10,294 bases of DNA, from NCBI GenBank assembly GCA_964444795.1, contig CAYUIQ010000287.1:1-10294 (forward strand). The letters run 5' to 3'. The notes under the pieces were generated by a model. That model searched no databases. It was not told the origin of the DNA and was given only the letters and a program-made list of their open reading frames with translations. How positions within the stretch are numbered: position 1 is the stretch's first letter; each line of letters opens with the position of its first letter. Source of the stretch: JABMRP01 sp964444795 (GTDB lineage: Bacteria > Planctomycetota > Planctomycetia > Pirellulales > Thermoguttaceae). This document shows, piece after piece, positions 1 through 6,986 of this stretch. The position numbers and the translations under genes are program-made.

Positions 1-41
1 ATCAATTGGCTTGTTACTGAGTACTGGAAAATACCCGACCA

Positions 42-66
42 AACGTGTAGAACGTGTTTTCGTTCT
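42..66 (+). repeat. Small direct and inverted repeat in the 5' region of the MBL gene
   Basis: AACGTGTAG (42-50) is followed directly by AACGTGTTT (51-59), a 9-nt near-duplicate. AGAACG (49-54) and CGTTCT (61-66) form a 6-bp inverted repeat with a 6-nt loop. It lies about 30 nt before the start codon and could be an operator or leader hairpin, but nothing proves a role. Confidence 0.3.
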
Positions 67-94
67 TCCGTTCCACCTCGAGGAAACGCTTCCC

Positions 95-835
95 ATGAAG
101 CTACACCTGTTGGGTACCGGCGGGTTTCATCCCAACGATCGCCGCCATACGCTCTGTTTGATGATTCCCGAGTGTGGCATCGTACTCGACGCGGGGACGG
201 CCGTGTATCGCGTCGGGCGGTTTGCCGAGACGCCCCACTTGGACATCTTCCTCAGCCACGCGCATCTCGACCACGTGATCGGGTTGACGTATCTCTCCGA
301 CGTCGCGCGCGAGCATCCGCTGGGGCGGATCACCGTCCATGGGCTGCCGGATAAACTGCGGGCGTTGGACGAGCATCTCTTCGCCCCGGACCTATTTGCC
401 AAAAAGCCGGAGTGCGAATTTCGCCCGCTGGCCGAAGAAGTCGTCCTGCCGCTGCGGGGGCGGCTGACCCACTTTCCGCTTGCGCACCCGGGCGGCTCGG
501 TCGGCTATCGGCTCGACTGGCCCGAGTCGAGCATGGCCTACGTGACCGACACCACAGCCTCACCTGACGCCGATTACCGCCGGCACATCGACGGCGTGGA
601 TCTGCTGGTCCATGAATGCTACCACAACGACGACCGCGCCGAATGGGCCGCTCGAACGGGACACAGCAGCAACACCGCCGTAGCCCAACTCGCCCGATCC
701 GCCGGTGTCGGCCGATTGGTGCTGGTTCACATCAACCCATTGGCCGACGCGGCCAACCCCCTCGATCTGGCCACGGCCCGGGCGGTCTTTCCGGCCACCG
801 AGGTGGGGGAGGATCTCATGGTGGTGGAGTTTTAG
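95..835 (+). CDS. MBL-fold metal-dependent hydrolase, RNase Z-like
   Basis: A 246-residue metallo-beta-lactamase-fold hydrolase, probably cytoplasmic since no signal peptide or membrane segment is seen. The N-terminus has the LLGTGG strand-turn typical of the RNase Z branch. The metal motif HAHLDH lies at residues 55-60. Further likely ligands are H131 (in HPGG), D152 (in YVTDT) and H212 (in VLVHINP); HEC at 173-175 matches the HEAT-like segment of RNase Z relatives. The ligand set therefore appears complete for a two-zinc site. RNase Z matures tRNA 3' ends, but many relatives act as phosphodiesterases or on small molecules, so the substrate is not assigned. The ATG at 95 is chosen because GAGGAAA lies 8 nt upstream and the family begins at this strand; the frame stays open to position 11, but those extra residues do not look conserved. 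The gene converges on the minus-strand gene at 898. Confidence 0.88.
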   Translation: MKLHLLGTGGFHPNDRRHTLCLMIPECGIVLDAGTAVYRVGRFAETPHLDIFLSHAHLDHVIGLTYLSDVAREHPLGRITVHGLPDKLRALDEHLFAPDLFAKKPECEFRPLAEEVVLPLRGRLTHFPLAHPGGSVGYRLDWPESSMAYVTDTTASPDADYRRHIDGVDLLVHECYHNDDRAEWAARTGHSSNTAVAQLARSAGVGRLVLVHINPLADAANPLDLATARAVFPATEVGEDLMVVEF

Positions 836-897
836 GTTGCAAGCTGTTACCAGGCAATCGGTTGGCGCGAAGTCGATTCACTTACGGATGAATATGC

Positions 898-2385
898 TCA
901 ATTGTCCGCGGGCCACCGGAATGAAGGGTCGTGAGACAGCAGATCCGTGGGGATTGCACTCCACTGGTCCTGTCCGGGTGGTTTCCATCTCACTTCCGCG
1001 CTCCCCCGGGCGTCGACGTAACCGACAGACATGATGGGCACGTAGCCCTTCTTCAGTAGAATTTTCTCTTTGCCAGCCGGATCGGTTCCACCAGACACAC
1101 TCCCACGATAAGGACAAACCAGGTTACCATCCAAAAACAGTGCATTGCGATCGTAGAAGTTGTACGTTTTGAAGGAGTAGACGCCGGGCTCGTCAATTCT
1201 CAGCATGCCAAGTGCGACGGCATTCTTGGAAGCGTCAAACTTCCAATTACGAATGCAGCCTATTGTGGCAGGTGTTCCAACGGGCTGCCCCAGCTTCGAT
1301 GGATGGAGGTAACCGTCATTGCCCTGCTGGGAAGGCTGGCGTGCAAATAGTAAGCCACGCAGCCCCGCCGATAGCGCTTGTGCCCGAGGCTTCACGGACG
1401 ACGGTCGCGGGGCCGGTGCAGCAGGCGTTGACGAGGCAACGACCTCCCCAAGGACAGGAGCCTCGCTCAACCGCTTTTCAACCCTTGCTTTGACCAACCC
1501 GGTCAACTTTGGAGCGGCACGTTTGTACCAACCGGCCGCATGGGCCTGCAATTGCTCCCTTGCCGTACCGGCTTCACTTTCCGCCAATGCCCACCATCCA
1601 TCGGCCAAAGCCGCCTCCTCTTTCGGTGTGGATACGCCTTGCAGTTCCTTGCCAGCCAGAGCCTTCATGGTGACATCACTACCCAACGCAAGCATCGGCA
1701 ATCCTTTTCCCCAATCGCCTTTCATCCAACAGTAGAACTTCCCAGCAGCGAGATTCGCGGCAGGATCAGCCGGGTTTGTGTCAAGAGTTGTCAGTGCTGG
1801 TTCCACTTCCGCAGCAGCCTTGGCGATCGTCGTAACCTTGGCGTTGAGGTCAATCACCTGCTTACTCATGCTGCGATCCCTCGCCTTTCGGGCAGCGGCA
1901 AGCGTCGGCGCACCCAAGTATTGGGCCAAAACGTAATTATCAGCAGCGATACTCTCGTTGATCAGGTCCGTCCCGATATTCGCTACCGCTGTAGCCTGGG
2001 CCGACATCCGTGCGTTTGTCGAACAAGCCGCCAACACCTTAGCCTTCATATCCAGCCGGTCAATCTGATACGCCTTCGCCATTTCGTCAACGGCTTGAAA
2101 GCAGGCCGGACCGCCCGCTTCAACGGATAAGTCGCGTGTCACACGAAGCAGAGCGTACCGATTATTCGTCTCTGTCGTCGTGGTCGCGAGTTGGAGGAGC
2201 TTCCCGGCAAGGGCTTCCTTCTGCGAAGAGGTCTTTGCCGCATCGTATTCACCCTTGTAAACTTCCACCACCATCGCCATTGCCTTTGCCTGGGCCTCCG
2301 CACCCGGAACGGGGGCTTGGGTTTGGGCTTGAACAGAAATGGCTTCGAGAACCACCACGATGGAGAAAAGCACTCGACATGTCAT
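898..2385 (-). CDS. Secreted planctomycete-type protein with C-terminal PA14-like domain
   Basis: A 495-residue protein of unknown function. Residues 1-20 form a signal peptide (basic start, hydrophobic run LFSIVVVLEAI, then SVQAQ). Residues about 30-310 are helical and Ala/Leu-rich and include FYCWMKGDWGKGLP (217-230), LALGSD (232-237), DGWWALAE (262-269) and WYKRAAPKLTGLVKARVEKRL (286-306), a block I recall from many planctomycete secreted proteins. A Pro/Ala/Ser linker (about 310-335) leads to a C-terminal domain (about 340-490) resembling PA14: GLRGLLF, then GVYSFKTYNFYDRNALFLDG and a late VGYVDARGSAEVRW strand. PA14 domains commonly bind carbohydrate, so a cell-surface or polysaccharide role is an inference. 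The ATG at 2385 is preferred over an in-frame TTG at 2424 because AGAGGT sits 7-8 nt upstream and the signal peptide then starts correctly. By eye its GC content is lower than that of neighbouring genes. Confidence 0.8.
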   Translation of the reverse strand: MTCRVLFSIVVVLEAISVQAQTQAPVPGAEAQAKAMAMVVEVYKGEYDAAKTSSQKEALAGKLLQLATTTTETNNRYALLRVTRDLSVEAGGPACFQAVDEMAKAYQIDRLDMKAKVLAACSTNARMSAQATAVANIGTDLINESIAADNYVLAQYLGAPTLAAARKARDRSMSKQVIDLNAKVTTIAKAAAEVEPALTTLDTNPADPAANLAAGKFYCWMKGDWGKGLPMLALGSDVTMKALAGKELQGVSTPKEEAALADGWWALAESEAGTAREQLQAHAAGWYKRAAPKLTGLVKARVEKRLSEAPVLGEVVASSTPAAPAPRPSSVKPRAQALSAGLRGLLFARQPSQQGNDGYLHPSKLGQPVGTPATIGCIRNWKFDASKNAVALGMLRIDEPGVYSFKTYNFYDRNALFLDGNLVCPYRGSVSGGTDPAGKEKILLKKGYVPIMSVGYVDARGSAEVRWKPPGQDQWSAIPTDLLSHDPSFRWPADN

Positions 2386-2452
2386 TTGTCCGACCTCTAA
2401 CGAAATAACTGATAGCAATTTCAATCCGACAGCGTTCCCAGTTTTACCATAG

Positions 2453-2941
2453 ATGGGGCTCGTGTTCCACGGACCGGCCGAGATATCGAGCCGTGATCCG
2501 GAACCTGTCGCCCGGCTGTCGGGCGTCTACACGTCCAAGGGTACGCTACAGGTGGCGGAGGAGTTCGTCCAAGACAAGACGATCACCATCCGCCTGCGCT
2601 ACATCGACCACGCTCGGAACATCGCACAATCGCCGGGGATCATCCTGGTCCGCGGCGATAAGGCGGAGAAGTCGGTTTACCTCTGGGGTGAGATGGCTGT
2701 TGGCCTCGCGCCGACGGGCCTCGCGCCCGGCGCGTACACAGTGAATGTGGAATTGGACGAGTACGTCCTCAATGGCACCAAGTACGTCTTGGCGCCGAAA
2801 GACAAGATTCGCCATCACGAGCGGCTGAGTTGTCGCTACACGGTGTCGCTACCCGGTGTCGATGCCCGCTCGCGATTCCTCGGCGGACGCGCAGACCGCC
2901 GCGGCCAAGCCCGCGCAACAGCAGCAGAAGGACACGCATAA
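2453..2941 (+). CDS. Hypothetical protein, probably a frameshifted or truncated remnant
   Basis: I do not recognise this 162-residue ORF. Residues about 22-125 look like a real beta-rich protein (VAEEFVQDKTITIRLRYID, then VGLAPTGLAPGAYTVNVELD). Two signs suggest it is broken. At the 5' end the ATG directly follows an in-frame TAG (2450-2452), no Shine-Dalgarno sequence is present, and the first residues read like mid-protein. At the 3' end two copies of a 13-bp unit (2831-2856) shift the frame. Past this point the ORF codes an Arg-rich tail, while the frame starting at 2859 codes a more natural tail (PARDSSADAQTAAAKPAQ) with high GC at third codon positions, open to a TAG at 2970-2972. There is no signal peptide. 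It lies between the less GC-rich minus-strand gene and the sugar transferase. It may be an expressed short protein, but a decaying gene is more likely. Confidence 0.45.
   Translation: MGLVFHGPAEISSRDPEPVARLSGVYTSKGTLQVAEEFVQDKTITIRLRYIDHARNIAQSPGIILVRGDKAEKSVYLWGEMAVGLAPTGLAPGAYTVNVELDEYVLNGTKYVLAPKDKIRHHERLSCRYTVSLPGVDARSRFLGGRADRRGQARATAAEGHA
2831..2869 (+). repeat. 13-bp tandem duplication that shifts a reading frame
   Basis: TGTCGCTACACGG (2831-2843) is followed by TGTCGCTACCCGG (2844-2856), 12 of 13 identical, and by a weaker third copy TGTCGATGCCCGC (2857-2869). Because 13 is not a multiple of 3, gaining one copy moves the downstream frame by one. Removing one copy joins the upstream frame to the frame ending at 2972. 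Confidence 0.8.
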
Positions 2942-3029
2942 TCATGTATCGCCCACGTTCTGGCGAACGTAGCTACGACCGTGTGCCGCGGGACACCGCA
3001 CCCAGACTCCCCACTCCACCCATCTTCAC

Positions 3030-3058
3030 TTGACGCCGAATCGCCGAATCGCTACAAA
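3030..3058 (+). promoter_or_regulatory. Sigma70-like promoter for the sugar transferase
   Basis: TTGACG (3030-3035) and TACAAA (3053-3058) are separated by 17 nt, the preferred spacing, and sit about 54 nt before the start codon at 3112. The spacer contains two exact copies of CGCCGAAT (3034-3041 and 3042-3049, overlapping the end of the -35 box), so a one-copy change would move the boxes by 8 nt and disable the promoter. This is a sequence match only. Confidence 0.5.
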
Positions 3059-3111
3059 TCGCGGCCTCTCTTAGCAGAGGCAGGCAATTTCCCTTGGCAA
3101 GGCGAAATGCG

Positions 3112-4500
3112 ATGTACCGGCGACACGGCAATCAACTGGCCCTGGTCTTTCTGATCTGTGATCTGGCGGTCACGGCCGGGGTCTGGATGGCGGCCTATTT
3201 CCTCAGGTTCGGGCTTTGGGATTCGCCCCGGGGGGTGCCGGACTTTCGATTCGTCCTGACGGCACTGCCCATGCTGTTGGTCATGGCGGCGGTGGCCTAT
3301 CGGCTCTGTGGTTTGTACGAAGTGCATCGGCTTCGGCAGTTGCCGCGGGAGTTGGGAGTCGTCTGCAAGGCCAGCGGGTTGTTGTTCTTGCTGGCCATTA
3401 CCGTGGCCTTCTACCGGCGCGATCTGTACGAGTCGCGCTTGGCCTTGGGATTGTTCTTCCTGCTCAACGCGATGGCTCTGACCCTGGCGCGGCGCGTGGT
3501 CTGGCGGGGGTTGAAGCTCTGCCGCCAGCACGGCCTGAACTACGGTCGAGCGGCCATCGTCGGATCGGGTCGCACCGGACGGCTTGTTGCCCGAACGATC
3601 CAGAACAATAGTTGGACCGGATTGGAGGCCGTGGGATTCGTCGACGTCCCGAGTAAGACGGAGCCCGACACCTTGCCGCTACTGGGCGACGTCGACCAAC
3701 TCGACCAGATTGCCGCCGAGCACGACATCGACCACGTATTCATCGCGCTGCCTACGTCGCGTTACGGCGAGTTGGCCGAAGTGTACAAGGTCCTCTCGGG
3801 CATGCTCGTCGAAGTGCAATTGGTCCCCGAGATACCCAACCTGACCGGTGTGCGTCCGAGCATGTTGGAGATCGACAACGTGACGTTTCTCGGCCTGCGA
3901 CAGAATCCGCACCACGGCCCCTCGCGGGTAGCCAAACGGGCAATGGATCTGGCCGTTGGGAGCGTGGCCTTGGTATTGCTCTCACCGCTGATGCTCGTGT
4001 TGGCCGCGGCGGTCACGCTCTCCAGCCGGGGGCCGGTCTTCTATCGTCAGGTAAGAACCGGTTTGCGCGGACGCCCCTTCTCGATGCTCAAGTTTCGTAG
4101 CATGGGCAGCGACGCCGAGCAGTCGACCGGCCCGGTATGGACCCGTCGCAACGACGGGCGATGCACGCGATTGGGCCGGCTGATGCGGCGCTGGAGCCTC
4201 GACGAGTTGCCGCAGTTGTTCAACGTGTTGGCCGGTGACATGAGTCTCGTCGGGCCACGGCCCGAACGGGAAGTGTTTGTGGAAAAATTCCGCAAACAGT
4301 TGCCCAGCTATGCCCAACGCCATCGCGTGAAGGCCGGGATGACCGGTTGGGCTCAGGTAAACGGTTGGCGTGGCGACACGTCGCATCGGCGTCGCCTGGA
4401 ATGCGATCTCTACTACATTGCCAACTGGTCGCTCTCGCTCGACCTGCTGATCCTGGCAATGACCGTCTGGCGAGGCTTGCGTCATCGCAACGCCTACTAG
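3112..4500 (+). CDS. Polyprenyl-phosphate sugar-1-phosphate transferase, WcaJ/EpsE type
   Basis: This 462-residue membrane enzyme should start exopolysaccharide or capsule repeat-unit synthesis by moving a sugar-1-phosphate, often glucose-1-phosphate, from a UDP-sugar to undecaprenyl phosphate. N-terminal membrane segments lie at about 8-30, 47-66, 84-101 and 107-126. A Rossmann-like CoA_binding_3 region follows, with GSGRTGRLVARTI at 151-163. A hydrophobic helix (about 280-303) leads into the catalytic Bac_transf domain: KFRSM (327-331), LDELPQLFNVLAGDMSLVGP (363-382) with RPE next, MTGWAQVNGWRG (410-421), and DLYYIANWSLSLD (432-444). All hallmark motifs are intact and the length is normal for the family. 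The ATG at 3112 is preceded by AAGG at a 9-nt gap; a TTG at 3094 would add six residues and cannot be excluded. No other glycosyltransferase, flippase or polymerase gene is in the window. The sugar specificity cannot be read from sequence. Confidence 0.93.
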   Translation: MYRRHGNQLALVFLICDLAVTAGVWMAAYFLRFGLWDSPRGVPDFRFVLTALPMLLVMAAVAYRLCGLYEVHRLRQLPRELGVVCKASGLLFLLAITVAFYRRDLYESRLALGLFFLLNAMALTLARRVVWRGLKLCRQHGLNYGRAAIVGSGRTGRLVARTIQNNSWTGLEAVGFVDVPSKTEPDTLPLLGDVDQLDQIAAEHDIDHVFIALPTSRYGELAEVYKVLSGMLVEVQLVPEIPNLTGVRPSMLEIDNVTFLGLRQNPHHGPSRVAKRAMDLAVGSVALVLLSPLMLVLAAAVTLSSRGPVFYRQVRTGLRGRPFSMLKFRSMGSDAEQSTGPVWTRRNDGRCTRLGRLMRRWSLDELPQLFNVLAGDMSLVGPRPEREVFVEKFRKQLPSYAQRHRVKAGMTGWAQVNGWRGDTSHRRRLECDLYYIANWSLSLDLLILAMTVWRGLRHRNAY

Positions 4501-4689
4501 CCCGGATGATTCATGGGTGTGCCACGGTCGGGGCATGTCGTACGGACTCGCACCCCCCTCCTTAGGGCTACTTGACGCCCGTTGCCACCGCACCCTTTGG
4601 AGCGATCCGCATACCTGTCACGAAGTTTTGGTAATGTGCGCGCGATACGACGATTGCAGAAACTTTTCTACCAGGTCGGCCGATCCGAA

Positions 4690-4699
4690 GAGGAGGAAA
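4690..4699 (+). promoter_or_regulatory. Strong Shine-Dalgarno sequence not aligned with the kinase frame
   Basis: GAGGAGGAAA is the strongest ribosome binding site near the kinase, yet it lies about 45 nt before the kinase ATG (4744), and no ATG, GTG or TTG in the kinase frame follows it at a usable distance. It is 6 nt from a GTG at 4703 that opens a 14-codon reading frame. Confidence 0.55.
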
Positions 4700-4702
4700 C
4701 GT

Positions 4703-4747
4703 GTGTCTTTGATAATGTTCTTGGCAATACCGGATCAATCGTCATGA
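4703..4747 (+). CDS. Possible leader peptide coupled to the histidine kinase
   Basis: A 14-codon frame starts at GTG 4703, 6 nt after AGGAGG, and encodes (M)SLIMFLAIPDQSS. Its TGA (4745-4747) overlaps the kinase ATG (4744-4746) as ATGA, the classic arrangement for translational coupling. The kinase ATG itself has only a weak GGAT upstream, so ribosomes loaded on the leader may deliver translation to the kinase. No attenuator hairpin or run of one amino-acid codon is apparent. This is inference: the peptide is too short for codon statistics, and the GTG at 4701 opens only a three-codon frame. Confidence 0.35.
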   Translation: MSLIMFLAIPDQSS

Positions 4748-6144
4748 GTACTTCCCGCCCGACAGACTCTCCGAGCGTCCCGGCCCAGGGCGGCCTCAGC
4801 TCGCTGGTGGTTTCCGCCGTGAGAACGGACCGCGACAAGTGGTCGCGATGGCTGCGCGAGGAGTTTGCTCGCGTGTCGGAGGTTATTTCGGCGGCCGACG
4901 GCCGGACGGCCCTGGAAGTGCTTCGCCGGCGAACGATCGACTTCGTCTTGCTCGACGCGCAGCTTCCCGACGTGGACTGCCGCCGATGGCTTGCCGACTT
5001 GTCGGCCGGAGACGTTCAGTCGGCCGTGATCGTGTTGGCGGATCGGGAAGACGACCGGCTGGCCAGCGAAGTGTTCGAGCTGGGGGCGGCCGACTGTATC
5101 GTCAAGCCGTCGCTCACGCCACGCCGGCTGCGCCGCGTCGTTCGCCGGGCCCTGCAAAACTTGATCCTCCGTCAACAGAACACGCGCATGGAACGGCAAG
5201 TTCAGCGAGCGCACGACGAACTGAACCATTTTGTTCGCGCGCTCTCCCACGACATGAACGCCAATTTCATGCTGCTGGAGCACAGTTTCGCGCGGTTGAA
5301 GGACTCGCTGGACGAGGAACCCCTGGCGAAGGAACCCCTGGCGAAGGAACCCGTACCGCCGCAGCCCGCACCGCAAGCGCAGCAGACCGAACTGCGCGAT
5401 TACGTGTGCCACGTCGAAGCTTGCTTGCGCGAGTCGAAACGATTCCTCGACGATCTCGTACACTTGGGTAAGACCGGTGCCGTCGACATGGAATCGTCGC
5501 CGGTCGACTTGGCGGGGGTCGTCGACGAAGTACTCTTCGAGCAGGGCGCGCTGCTTGCGGACCGGAAAGCCGAGGTCGTCGTCGAACGCCCCTTGGATAC
5601 CATTTGGTGCAACCGCGGCCGGCTGAAACAGATCGTAACCAATTTGGTGCGAAACGCCGTAACGCACGGCGGCGCGTCGAGGAATCCGAGGATCATTATC
5701 TCGTCGGCCACGACGCACGACGATACGGGCGATGCTTCGACACGCGGGACGGCATGGCTGCGGATCCACGACAACGGTCCGGGAATCGATCGCCGCTTCC
5801 GCAAGGAAGTGTTTCTTCCCGGCCGCCGGTTACCCCAGACGGTGTGCGACGGGTCGGGCATGGGGCTGGCGATCGTCAAGAAGATCGTCGAGTATTACGG
5901 TGGGTCGGTGGAGTTGGATCCGGATTGCACGGCGGGAACGGCCTTTCTGGTCGCCATCCCCTTTCCACAGCAATCGCCCAGCCCGACCTCCGACGGCAAG
6001 ACCCCCGAAGATCAGGCGGCCGACGGTGCCGACGCCGGGAATCGATGGAGCCTCCAGCACGATGGCCCCCACCAGACGAGCCGTCCGTCGCCACACCACT
6101 CGGTCCGAAACGAGACGCACCGGTCTGGCCGCTCATCCGGGTGA
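4744..6144 (+). CDS. Receiver-histidine kinase hybrid, cytoplasmic
   Basis: A 466-residue signalling protein with no membrane segment. A receiver domain spans about 20-137: the phospho-acceptor would be D71 (in LLDAQLPD) and the conserved lysine K121 (in VKPS), but the usual acidic pair near residue 25 is replaced by SAVRTD, and the usual Thr/Ser after the fourth strand is Ala99. A helical linker leads to a HisKA-like dimerisation region with phospho-histidine H169 (ALSHDMN). The HATPase_c domain follows: N-box around N300-N304 (TNLVRNAVTHG), G1 box DNGPG at 343-347, and G2 box GSGMGLAIVKKI at 370-381. A Pro/Ala/Gln-rich insert (about 190-216) includes a duplicated EPLAK, and residues 405-466 are a low-complexity Ser/Pro/His tail. 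The ATG at 4744 is chosen by domain start; the open frame runs up to 4582 without conserved sequence. No partner response regulator lies in the window. Confidence 0.88.
   Translation: MSTSRPTDSPSVPAQGGLSSLVVSAVRTDRDKWSRWLREEFARVSEVISAADGRTALEVLRRRTIDFVLLDAQLPDVDCRRWLADLSAGDVQSAVIVLADREDDRLASEVFELGAADCIVKPSLTPRRLRRVVRRALQNLILRQQNTRMERQVQRAHDELNHFVRALSHDMNANFMLLEHSFARLKDSLDEEPLAKEPLAKEPVPPQPAPQAQQTELRDYVCHVEACLRESKRFLDDLVHLGKTGAVDMESSPVDLAGVVDEVLFEQGALLADRKAEVVVERPLDTIWCNRGRLKQIVTNLVRNAVTHGGASRNPRIIISSATTHDDTGDASTRGTAWLRIHDNGPGIDRRFRKEVFLPGRRLPQTVCDGSGMGLAIVKKIVEYYGGSVELDPDCTAGTAFLVAIPFPQQSPSPTSDGKTPEDQAADGADAGNRWSLQHDGPHQTSRPSPHHSVRNETHRSGRSSG
5316..5352 (+). repeat. 15-bp perfect tandem repeat inside the kinase gene
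   Basis: GGAACCCCTGGCGAA occurs twice without mismatch (5316-5330, 5331-5345), followed by the first 7 nt of a third copy. It is in frame and codes a repeated EPLAK in the linker between the two halves of the HisKA region. Copy gain or loss would lengthen or shorten the protein by five residues without breaking it. Confidence 0.9.
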
Positions 6145-6198
6145 CTTCTTCGTGTGCCGCGCCGGGGGGACCGAGTGGAACCACCGCTTGTCCGGCTG

Positions 6199-6214
6199 CG
6201 TATCATAGGATACG
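6199..6214. promoter_or_regulatory. Perfect palindrome upstream of the peptidase gene
   Basis: CGTATC (6199-6204) and GATACG (6209-6214) form a perfect 6-bp inverted repeat around ATAG. It lies 84 nt before the peptidase ATG, in the 153-nt gap after the kinase. No T-tract follows, so it is not an obvious terminator; a dimeric regulator site is possible. A TTGTCC at 6188 may be a -35 box, but no clear -10 box is found. Confidence 0.35.
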
Positions 6215-6297
6215 GTAACAGAGGATGGCATCCGCGGAAGAAACCGTCACCGCGGGACTCACCGAAACTCGGTTGCGAATTCCCAGGAGGAAGAGCC

Positions 6298-6978
6298 ATG
6301 ATATTCGATCCCATGTACCTGGTGTTCATTGCCCCGGCGCTGTTGTTGGGACTGTGGGCGCAGATGCGGATTCGGACGACCTACAATGCGGCCCAGAAGC
6401 AACCGGCTCCGCTAAGCGGCGCGGCCGCGGCGCGGCATATCCTCGATTCGGCCGGACTGCGGAACGTCGGTATCGAACAGGTGCCCGGCCATTTGAGCGA
6501 CCACTACGACCCGCGCGCCAAGGTGCTGCGTCTGAGTCCCGAGGTCTATCAGAGACGATCGATGGCGGCGGTGGGTATCGCCGCGCACGAGGCGGGACAC
6601 GCGATCCAGGACGCCCGGCAGTATGCCCCCCTGATGATTCGCAACACGGTCGTACCGATGGCCAGTTTCGGCAGCAACGCGGCGTTCCTTTTCATCATCC
6701 TGGGCGCGATCTTCGCCGTATTCCGACCGCTGATTTGGGTGGGCATCGGGCTGTTCAGCGTTTTCGTCTTTTTCCAACTGGTCAATCTTCCGGTGGAATT
6801 CAACGCCAGCCGCCGGGCGAAGGCCCAACTGGCCGACCTGGGGGTCGTCCAGCCACAGGAGATGGTCTACGTCAACCGGGTCCTCAGCGCGGCTGCCTGG
6901 ACCTACGTGGCCGCCACGCTGCAGGCGATCTTGACGCTGGCGTACTATCTCATGCGGTTTGCCGGCGGCGACGACTGA
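6298..6978 (+). CDS. YugP-family neutral zinc metallopeptidase, membrane protein
   Basis: A 226-residue integral membrane protein of the Zn_peptidase_2 (YugP-like) family; substrates of this family are largely unknown. Residues about 7-22 form a first membrane segment. The zinc-binding motif HEAGH lies at 97-101 (AAHEAGHAIQ), and the likely third ligand is E167 in NLPVEFNASRR, the family's signature after the central membrane pair (about 126-142 and 145-163). A last hydrophobic segment lies near 198-219. Length and order of motifs are normal for the family. The ATG at 6298 has a strong AGGAGGAAG 5-6 nt upstream; the frame stays open to 6154, but that extension has no supporting signal. The gene follows the kinase by 153 nt in the same direction and converges with the oxidoreductase. 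Confidence 0.92.
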   Translation: MIFDPMYLVFIAPALLLGLWAQMRIRTTYNAAQKQPAPLSGAAAARHILDSAGLRNVGIEQVPGHLSDHYDPRAKVLRLSPEVYQRRSMAAVGIAAHEAGHAIQDARQYAPLMIRNTVVPMASFGSNAAFLFIILGAIFAVFRPLIWVGIGLFSVFVFFQLVNLPVEFNASRRAKAQLADLGVVQPQEMVYVNRVLSAAAWTYVAATLQAILTLAYYLMRFAGGDD

Positions 6979-6986
6979 CGGCTACG

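Noticed and set aside
2386..2424. Upstream TTG start giving the PA14-like protein 13 more residues
   Set aside because: The ATG at 2385 has a good ribosome binding site and begins a normal signal peptide; the TTG form would bury it.
4501..4689. Terminator or extra gene between the sugar transferase and the kinase
   Set aside because: Only a weak TAGCCC/GGGCTA pairing with about a 60-nt loop and no T-tract was found; open frames here have no start signal or motif.
4735..5769. 344-codon minus-strand open frame opposite the kinase gene
   Set aside because: The plus strand has intact kinase motifs throughout; long antisense frames are expected in high-GC DNA, and this one shows no recognisable motif.
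6044..6217. Alternative frame across the kinase C-terminal tail as a separate small gene
   Set aside because: It is Pro-rich with no ribosome binding site, and the kinase frame keeps high third-position GC to its own stop.
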